From NCBI GenBank assembly GCA_029820875.1, contig JALGUK010000180.1:1-7026 (forward strand): a DNA stretch of 7,026 nucleotides, written 5' to 3'. Position 1 is the first letter of the stretch. Each line of letters starts with the position of its first letter. The DNA is from Candidatus Zipacnadia bacterium. GTDB lineage: Bacteria > Armatimonadota > UBA5377 > JALGUK01. The translations under genes and the position numbers were made by a program. Under the pieces are notes generated by a model. That model saw nothing but the letters and a program-made list of their open reading frames with translations, had not been told where the DNA came from and did no database searches. Below are positions 1 to 4,500 of the stretch, in pieces.

Positions 1-1113
1 CTAATATCGCCCGTACTCCTCTACGAGTTCCGCGACCTCCACGATGCGGCGGTACTCCGTTCCAGGCGGGACCTGGTCCCCCGGGGCAAGGACCAGCCTG
101 GGGCTTTGCAGGCGCAGGTCGAGCCACCGCTTGACCGTCTCGCGGAACTCGGCGTCGCTTGTCCGAGGTTCCCATGTCGTCGGGGGAATACCGCCCCACA
201 GGATTGTGTCAGGGCCTGCAGCATCCCGGCACTCCTGCGGCGTCAGATCGCCCATCGGCGCTGGTGTCATCGCATCGATGATATCTATCTTGCACTCTGC
301 GAGAATGGGCAACAGCCCGCCCATTCTCCCGTCCACGTGGACCGAGACATACTTGCCCGCTGCATGTGCGCGCCGCGCCATCTCTGTGTAAAAGTCGGCG
401 CTGTAGCGCCGGAAGAGGTTCGGCGACTGCATGAATGCGTCGAGGTTGTCCGTAAAGAAAATCACCGGCGAGGGCGATGCACACATGGCGTCAATCCGCC
501 GCAGCGCGGACTCGTTGACGGTGTCAATGAAACGCTGGACGTCATCGGGGTGGTCATGAATCGCGTAGATGCTGTTCTCCAAGCCCATGTATCGCGAGAT
601 AAGGAAGCCCAGGCCGGAGAAGCCCGTAGAATCGAAGGGAATGCCGATGCCGTCAAGGTCCGCCTCCCATTCGTAGTAGCTCTCCGGGGCCGGGACGTAC
701 TGCCGGTGCTTCATGGCGAACTCGACGACGGGGAAGTCCTCGACGCTCTGGAGCATGCGATGGATGATGTCCCAGGAAAAACTGACATAGGACCACCGCC
801 GCTCCTCATAGACGGTGCCAAGAGGCGTCTGGATGGTATGGCGGAAGATATCGCCCTCGACCCCGATCGACTCATTCACCTCGTCGGTGTCGTACTCAAC
901 CCGATGGAAGCATCCCATGTTCAGGTAAAGGCCGGCGCCGACCCGCTTGTGCAAAGCCACCATCTCGGTGTCTCGGGTGGCTCGGCCCGCAAGCGGCACG
1001 CGCTCGCCCCGCTCGACCTGGTACCAATGAGACAGGTCGGCATACCATGGCACCACGTCGGGCGTCTCGCCTCGAAAGACTGCCAATGCACGTTCCCTCT
1101 GCGTCAATTTCAC
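1..1113 (-). CDS. Uroporphyrinogen decarboxylase-fold (URO-D/MtaA-like) protein
   Basis: A complete 370-residue protein with a GTG start (minus strand, 1113-1111) and a TAG stop at the window edge. The start gives the family-typical opening (MKLTQRERALAVFRG then PDVVP, like the usual 'R-E-R-v-l-a-a-l-x-g-e-x-P-D-r-v-P'). Further family features are TDNLDAF followed by SPNLFRRY (about 221-237, the active-site 'gDDlg...sP.lfr' region), VHVDG (258-262), WGGIP (306-310) and a C-terminal VLAPGDQVPPGT segment (341-352). The fold is a TIM barrel shared by haem-pathway UroD and by corrinoid/coenzyme M methyltransferases. It is unlikely to be HemE, because the N-terminal 'P-V-W-x-M-R-Q-A-G-R' signature of true UroD is missing. 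It also lacks the His-X-Cys zinc motif of MtaA/MtbA (it has His259-Val-Asp261), so the substrate is unknown. No corrinoid protein or methyltransferase partner is visible. A hairpin separates it from rimM, so it is probably transcribed apart from the ribosomal operon. The ribosome-binding site is weak (GAAAGCGG). Confidence 0.88.
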   Translation of the reverse strand: MKLTQRERALAVFRGETPDVVPWYADLSHWYQVERGERVPLAGRATRDTEMVALHKRVGAGLYLNMGCFHRVEYDTDEVNESIGVEGDIFRHTIQTPLGTVYEERRWSYVSFSWDIIHRMLQSVEDFPVVEFAMKHRQYVPAPESYYEWEADLDGIGIPFDSTGFSGLGFLISRYMGLENSIYAIHDHPDDVQRFIDTVNESALRRIDAMCASPSPVIFFTDNLDAFMQSPNLFRRYSADFYTEMARRAHAAGKYVSVHVDGRMGGLLPILAECKIDIIDAMTPAPMGDLTPQECRDAAGPDTILWGGIPPTTWEPRTSDAEFRETVKRWLDLRLQSPRLVLAPGDQVPPGTEYRRIVEVAELVEEYGRY

Positions 1114-1147
1114 ACACCGCTTTCATGATTTGCCGGGCTAAAATCAA

Positions 1148-1179
1148 CGGCGCCCCATCGTTTTCGCGATCGGGCGCCG
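1148..1179 (-). terminator. Hairpin, probable terminator of the ffh-rimM operon
   Basis: Arms at 1148-1160 and 1167-1179 are complementary over 13 bp with a single mismatch, around a 6-base loop. The stem is very GC-rich (GGCGCC core). Read on the minus strand, it lies about 20 bases past the rimM stop codon and is followed by TTGATTTTA, which is T-rich but not a clean T run. It suits intrinsic termination of the rimM transcript, or 3'-end protection. The weak T tract keeps confidence moderate. Confidence 0.55.
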
Positions 1180-1200
1180 AATTGCCTTCAAAATATGCTC

Positions 1201-1725
1201 CTACTGTTTCTTTTCTATCAAAGCTGTGGACCGACGCACTCGCATGACGCCTGTTTCGAGGTCAATCGTTTCGATGGCCTCAGGGGTAGCTGGGATCATG
1301 GCCACTTGAGTGGAATACACGTCGTTGGCGGGTGTCTCAATTACTTCCACAATTGTCCCGAGGTGTTCTCCATCCAGCGTTTCCACTCGAAGCCCGAGAA
1401 TCTGGTCCACATAGTACTGGCCTTCGGGGAGCGGCTTGCGCATGGAAAAGTGGATGTTGATTGTGGCGCCTATAAGGGCTTCGGCGTCATCACGGTCGTC
1501 GGCCTCGGCGAACTTGACCAGCGCGTATCGCCCGGCTGCGCGGACCTCCTGGATTATCCCCCAGGCCGTTTCCCCATTGGGCCAAGTCAACTGAACTCTC
1601 TGCAACTCCATTAGGCGGGTGGGCGAATCCGTGAGTGGTAAGACCTTAACCCAACCCTGCAGGCCGTGTGCCGCAAGAATATTGCCAACAACAACATCCC
1701 ACGCCATATCGTCGCGATTAGGCAC
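1201..1725 (-). CDS. rimM: Ribosome maturation factor RimM
   Basis: RimM binds ribosomal protein S19 and assists maturation of the 30S head and 16S rRNA in the cytoplasm. The 174-residue protein shows the family's N-terminal RimM barrel with GNILAAHGLQGWVKV at 14-28 (the 'G-k-i-x-x-x-H-G-l-x-G-x-v-k-V' signature). A PRC-barrel follows, from YYVDQILGLRVETLDG (104-119) through GTIVEVIETPANDVY and IPATPEAIETIDLETG to the end. Length is normal. Two adjacent GTG codons (1728 and 1725) and an ATG at 1707 compete as the start. GTG 1725 is chosen because GAGG on the minus strand (1735-1732) lies 6 bases upstream of it; the ATG has no such site. The start overlaps the last codons of ylqD, so translation is probably coupled. 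It is the last recognisable gene of the ffh operon; trmD, its usual next neighbour, is not here. Confidence 0.94.
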   Translation of the reverse strand: MPNRDDMAWDVVVGNILAAHGLQGWVKVLPLTDSPTRLMELQRVQLTWPNGETAWGIIQEVRAAGRYALVKFAEADDRDDAEALIGATINIHFSMRKPLPEGQYYVDQILGLRVETLDGEHLGTIVEVIETPANDVYSTQVAMIPATPEAIETIDLETGVMRVRRSTALIEKKQ

Positions 1726-2128
1726 CACGCACCTCGACGATAATATCGTCCTTGACTACTATCTCGGCACTCATTATCTTGCCGAGATCGTCGCCTTCCT
1801 TGACGTCTACAAGCCCCTCGAGGGTGCCCCGGACAAACTCCGAGTCCAGCTCCAGCTCCTCAATCTGTCTTTTCCTCTCCAGGATTTGCTGCTTGGCCTG
1901 CTCATTCTTTTGCTGCTCCGCCTGCAGTTGTTGGCGCAATGCCATGGCCTGTTGAATATCGGTCTTCTGAAGCTCCTGAATGTAGCGCTTGCTTGTGAAT
2001 TCAAGCTGCTGGATTCTGATGTCGGCCTGATCGGCTGCTTGCTGAAGCTCAGCCTGGAGCTCCGCCTTGAGCTTTTCGGTCACAATTGCCTTGAGGAGTA
2101 CGGGTCGTTTGATGGTGAGCGTGCCCAT
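1718..2128 (-). CDS. ylqD: YlqD family coiled-coil protein
   Basis: A 136-residue protein matching the YlqD family in sequence style and in position, between khpA (ylqC) and rimM as in Bacillus. The N-terminus (TIKRPVLLKAIVTEKLK, 5-21) leads into a long Gln/Glu/Lys/Arg-rich helix, about 17-96, that should form a coiled coil. A small C-terminal beta segment (97-135) ends in AEIVVKDDIIVEVRG. There is no signal peptide or membrane segment, so it is cytoplasmic. Its function is not established; the operon suggests a link to ribosome assembly or RNA metabolism, which is inference. An in-frame ATG lies five codons upstream at 2143, but the ATG at 2128 is preferred because GGGAGGT lies 6 bases before it, inside the longer frame. 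Its stop overlaps the rimM start. Confidence 0.88.
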   Translation of the reverse strand: MGTLTIKRPVLLKAIVTEKLKAELQAELQQAADQADIRIQQLEFTSKRYIQELQKTDIQQAMALRQQLQAEQQKNEQAKQQILERKRQIEELELDSEFVRGTLEGLVDVKEGDDLGKIMSAEIVVKDDIIVEVRGA

Positions 2129-2134
2129 CGGTTT

Positions 2135-2141
2135 ACCTCCC
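2135..2141 (-). promoter_or_regulatory. Ribosome-binding site of ylqD
   Basis: GGGAGGT on the minus strand is a near-perfect Shine-Dalgarno sequence, 6 bases before the ATG at 2128. It decides between that start and the in-frame ATG at 2143-2141, which shares a base with the site and so cannot use it. Confidence 0.8.
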
Positions 2142-2144
2142 ATG

Positions 2145-2184
2145 CAGCGGTCATATGATGGATACTCCGACCGCTGACGGAGTA
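2145..2184 (-). promoter_or_regulatory. Possible H-type RNA pseudoknot in the ylqD leader
   Basis: On the minus strand, TACTCCG (2184-2178) pairs perfectly with CGGAGTA (2169-2163). The loop of that hairpin contains CAGCGGT (2176-2170), which pairs perfectly with ACCGCTG (2151-2145) downstream. This gives two 7-bp stems, a first loop of 1 base, no bases between the stems and a third loop of 11 bases. Those are workable dimensions for a coaxially stacked H-type pseudoknot. The structure ends three bases before the ylqD Shine-Dalgarno sequence. The pairing is read directly from the sequence; a regulatory role is inference. Confidence 0.4.
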
Positions 2185-2200
2185 GCCACCTACTGCGGCC

Positions 2201-2443
2201 TTAGTTTTCGTCCGGGGGAATAATCTCCACCGAGGCTCTCAGCCCGTCCTTGATAGCGGCTGCCTTGGCTATTATCCGTAACGCATTCGCGATCCGGCCC
2301 TCGCGACCGATTACTTTCCCGACGTCATCGGATGCGACCCGGACTTCGACCACAACCACCTTGTTGCCCGTCACCTGGCGAACATCCACATCGTCCGGGT
2401 TGTCAACGATGGCCTTGACAATGTACTCAATGAGATCTTTCAC
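2201..2443 (-). CDS. khpA: KH-domain RNA-binding protein KhpA (YlqC)
   Basis: An 80-residue single KH-domain protein, the usual length for KhpA. It shows the KH signature VIGREGRI at 44-51, with the GxxG loop G46-R-E-G49 that grips single-stranded RNA. Hydrophobic beta strands (VVVVEVRVA, 29-37) precede it and the SVEII strand (71-75) follows. In Firmicutes, KhpA pairs with KhpB (Jag/EloR) and affects cell elongation and division through RNA binding; that is family knowledge, not visible here. It starts with GTG at 2443. The minus strand carries GAGGGGG about 8 bases upstream, a usable ribosome-binding site. It lies 75 bases after rpsP and 72 bases before ylqD, as in the standard rpsP-ylqC-ylqD-rimM order. 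The acidic tail PPDEN is ordinary. Confidence 0.94.
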   Translation of the reverse strand: MKDLIEYIVKAIVDNPDDVDVRQVTGNKVVVVEVRVASDDVGKVIGREGRIANALRIIAKAAAIKDGLRASVEIIPPDEN

Positions 2444-2493
2444 GGCTTGAGCCCCCTCACAGAGCCAGCATAGAGTCGAGTGCTGTTCTCTCA

Positions 2494-2509
2494 GCGTCGT
2501 ATACGACGC
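2494..2509. repeat. Perfect 16-base palindrome between rpsP and khpA
   Basis: GCGTCGTATACGACGC is its own reverse complement. As DNA it could be a dimeric protein-binding site. As RNA it forms a 6-bp stem with a UAUA tetraloop. No T run follows on the minus strand, so it is not a standard terminator. It lies 9 bases past the rpsP stop codon and may be a processing or stabilising hairpin. Confidence 0.5.
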
Positions 2510-2518
2510 CCAGGGGGG

Positions 2519-2848
2519 CTACTGCTCACCTGTCGAGTCGGTCTCCGCCGGTTCGGCTGAGGCAATGATTGGAGCCTGACGCCCTTGCTTGATTGCTTGG
2601 GCCCGTTCCATTATCCCCTTCTGACTGAAGAGGGACTTGACGGTCTCGGACGGCTGAGCGCCTCTCAGCAGCCACTGGATAGCGCGGTCCTCCTCGATCT
2701 CAATCAGCGGCGGTTCGCTCCGGGGATTGTAACGCCCGAGCATCTCGATGTACTTACCTTTTACCGGTGCTCGTGAGTCCGCAACAACTACACGATAAAA
2801 GGGCTTCTTCTTGGTACCCATTCTTCGGAGGCGGATCTTGGTTGCCAA
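2519..2848 (-). CDS. rpsP: 30S ribosomal protein S16 (bS16)
   Basis: bS16 is an early-binding 30S subunit protein needed for assembly. The N-terminus ATKIRLRRMGTKKKPFYRVV (2-21) followed by VADSR is the unmistakable S16 signature, and GKYIEMLGRYNP (31-42) continues it. The ordinary S16 core ends near residue 84; an acidic, alanine-rich tail of about 25 residues (ASAEPAETDSTGEQ at the end) follows, common in longer S16 proteins. The product is 109 residues. The frame stays open upstream to a GTG at 2959, but homologous sequence begins exactly at a TTG at 2848, which replaces the usual ATG before Ala-Thr-Lys. A purine-rich AAAGGA lies about 12 bases upstream of it, slightly far. It lies about 107 bases after ffh in the same direction. 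Confidence 0.95.
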   Translation of the reverse strand: MATKIRLRRMGTKKKPFYRVVVADSRAPVKGKYIEMLGRYNPRSEPPLIEIEEDRAIQWLLRGAQPSETVKSLFSQKGIMERAQAIKQGRQAPIIASAEPAETDSTGEQ

Positions 2849-2880
2849 CTGCGGTTCACGTCCTTTCGCACTGGGGAAAT

Positions 2881-2896
2881 GGGGCGCTATCGCCCC
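2881..2896 (-). promoter_or_regulatory. Hairpin in the ffh-rpsP leader
   Basis: GGGGCG and CGCCCC flank a 4-base loop, giving a perfect 6-bp GC stem. It lies in the 107 bases between the ffh stop and the TTG start of rpsP. No T run follows on the minus strand. It could be an RNA-processing or translational control element for rpsP, but may also be chance in GC-rich DNA. Confidence 0.4.
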
Positions 2897-2955
2897 GGAT
2901 ACTCGCAATAATACATCATCCTCCACGGGCTTGTACCCGCGCAGGTAGAGATGGT

Positions 2956-4287
2956 TCACATTCCCTGAAAATCAATACCCATCGGCAGGCGCTTGCCGCT
3001 TGCTATGCTGCGGAACCACTTCTTGAGAGTCTTGAACTGCTTCAGCAATGCGTTGACATCCTGGACGCTTGTGCCGCTGCCCCTGGCGATGCGTCGCTTG
3101 CGGCTGGCATTAAGAATATCTGGGGACCGGCGCTCTTGGATTGTCATCGAGTTGATAATCGCCTCGACGCGGTCCAGTTCCTTCTCGTCGAGCGCCATCG
3201 GCCCGATGTTTTTTTGCAGCTTCAGGCCGGGTATCATGTCCATAATCTGTTCCAGCGGCCCCATCTTGCGCATGTCCCGCAGCCGGTCACGGAAGTCCTC
3301 GAGATCGAAGCGGTCGGTGAGAATCTTCTCTTGAAGCTTAGCGGCCTCTTCCTGCGCGATGTGTTCCTGTGCACGTTCGACCAGCCCCACCACATCTCCC
3401 ATCCCGAGCATTCGCGAGGCGAGGCGGTCGGGATAAAACAATTCAAGGTCGCTGGGTCTCTCTCCTATGCCCACGAACAAAATGGGCTTGCCGGTCACCG
3501 CACGGAGGGAAAGCGCTGCTCCGCCGCGGGCATCGCCGTCAAGCTTGGTCAACACCAAACCGGTTGGGGGTGCCTCCTTGGAAAAGGCTTCCGCCACTTG
3601 TACAGCGTCCTGTCCCGTCAAAGCATCGAGCACCAACAGCGTATGATGGGGCTGTGTCTCCTGGATGAGCTGCTGCAATTGCGCCATCATCTCGTCATCC
3701 ACATGCAACCGTCCGGCCGTGTCGATGATGACGACGGAGTAGCCGTTGCTCTTGGCGTGTAAGACGGCCGCTCGTGCGACGTTCACAGGGTCAACCCGGT
3801 TGCCGAGATCGAAGACATCGAGGCCGACCTGCGCTCCGACCGTTCTAAGTTGCTCGATTGCGGCCGGGCGCTTGACGTCCGTCGCCGCCAGGAGCACCCT
3901 CTCTCCCTGTTTGCGCAGACGCAATCCCAGCTTGCCGCACGTAGTGGTCTTACCGCTCCCCTGTAGCCCGCACATAACGATTACTGTGGGCGGTGTGGGG
4001 GAGAGGTCGAACTGGGCACCCGAACCGCCAAGTAGTTTAATTAGTTCGTCATGAACGATCTTGACGATTTGTTGCCCGGGCGTGACGCTCTTGGTGACCT
4101 CCGCCCCGAGCGCACGTTCGCTCACGTCCGCGATGAACTGCTTGACGATTCGGAAGTTGACGTCCGCCTCCAGCAGCGCCAGACGCACCTGCCGCATCCC
4201 GTCTTTGAGGTCCTTTTCCGTAAGGACTCCCTTGGATCGGAATGTATTAAGTGCGCCTTGAAGCCGCTCTGTCAGGGACTCGAACAA
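2956..4287 (-). CDS. ffh: Signal recognition particle protein Ffh (SRP54)
   Basis: Ffh is the SRP GTPase that binds 4.5S/6S RNA and signal sequences and docks with FtsY at the membrane. The 443-residue product is the normal length. Order of parts: N domain (FESLTERLQGAL, 2-13, through the four-helix bundle to about 90); G domain with P-loop GLQGSGKT (107-114), DTAGR (189-193) and TKLDGDARGG (247-256), plus GIGERPSDLELF (273-284); and M domain from about 300, with MRKMGPLEQIMDMIPG (339-354) and the RNA-binding helices SMTIQERRSPDI (380-391) and SRKRRIARGSG (395-405). The frame is open to 4422, but TTG at 4287 is chosen: GGAGG lies 8 bases upstream and homologous sequence starts there (x-FESLTERL). 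The extra 45 upstream codons look non-coding. First gene of the operon. The C-terminus after LKKWF is short, without a long methionine-rich tail. Confidence 0.96.
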   Translation of the reverse strand: MFESLTERLQGALNTFRSKGVLTEKDLKDGMRQVRLALLEADVNFRIVKQFIADVSERALGAEVTKSVTPGQQIVKIVHDELIKLLGGSGAQFDLSPTPPTVIVMCGLQGSGKTTTCGKLGLRLRKQGERVLLAATDVKRPAAIEQLRTVGAQVGLDVFDLGNRVDPVNVARAAVLHAKSNGYSVVIIDTAGRLHVDDEMMAQLQQLIQETQPHHTLLVLDALTGQDAVQVAEAFSKEAPPTGLVLTKLDGDARGGAALSLRAVTGKPILFVGIGERPSDLELFYPDRLASRMLGMGDVVGLVERAQEHIAQEEAAKLQEKILTDRFDLEDFRDRLRDMRKMGPLEQIMDMIPGLKLQKNIGPMALDEKELDRVEAIINSMTIQERRSPDILNASRKRRIARGSGTSVQDVNALLKQFKTLKKWFRSIASGKRLPMGIDFQGM

Positions 4288-4295
4288 GAGGGCTG

Positions 4296-4300
4296 CCTCC
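4296..4300 (-). promoter_or_regulatory. Ribosome-binding site of ffh
   Basis: GGAGG on the minus strand, 8 bases before the TTG at 4287. Together with the homology boundary it supports this non-ATG start over the upstream candidate at 4422. Confidence 0.75.
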
Positions 4301-4432
4301 GCGTTCGTGTTGTCAACCGATGCCGCTTGCGGGGACAGTGTCATCGACTTAGCAAGGTGACAAAGCTCTGCTCGCTCCCGGACGGTGTACGCTGTCACGC
4401 CCCTGCTGGAAAGTGGCTCCAATTATTTAACC

Positions 4433-4461
4433 TTGACTTTCTTGTTAGAAATCATTAAAAA
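4433..4461 (+). promoter_or_regulatory. Candidate sigma-70-type promoter for the lipoprotein gene
   Basis: TTGACT at 4433-4438 matches the -35 consensus in five of six positions. After a 17-base spacer, TAAAAA at 4456-4461 matches the -10 in four of six. Transcription would begin near 4468, giving a leader of about 33 bases. AGGGGGA (4488-4494) lies 6 bases before the ATG at 4501 as a ribosome-binding site. Confidence 0.5.
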
Positions 4462-4500
4462 GTTATTGGCCCAGCGGACCTCAGTGTAGGGGGACTCCGT

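Larger units (their letters stand above)
4288..4500. other. Divergent intergenic region between ffh and the lipoprotein gene
   Basis: This 213-base gap separates genes transcribed away from each other. Its core (about 4421-4466) is clearly AT-rich compared with the flanks, as expected for promoters on both strands. On the plus strand a -35/-10 pair is visible (separate entry). On the minus strand, TAAATA (4429-4424) could serve as a -10 for ffh, with only a weak -35 about 17 bases upstream. That would give ffh a leader of over 100 bases. I see no RNA gene or strong hairpin in it. Confidence 0.4.

Noticed and set aside
106..1128. A 340-codon open frame on the plus strand
   Set aside because: It lies antisense to the clearly conserved URO-D-fold gene and its translation resembles no family. 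GC-rich DNA commonly produces such mirror frames.
2849..2959. A 37-codon N-terminal extension of S16
   Set aside because: S16 proteins start at the Ala-Thr-Lys-Ile-Arg segment; the extension overlaps the ffh stop and contains a hairpin.
2767..3762. A 331-codon open frame on the plus strand
   Set aside because: It is antisense to ffh and rpsP, both unmistakable, and has no recognisable motifs.
4311..4316. TTGACA on the minus strand as a -35 box for ffh
   Set aside because: The matching -10 position falls on GCCCTC, inside the spacer before the ffh start, so no usable promoter results.
4288..4422. A 45-codon N-terminal extension of Ffh
   Set aside because: Family similarity begins at the TTG at 4287, which has GGAGG at 8 bases; the extension resembles no Ffh sequence and probably is the leader.
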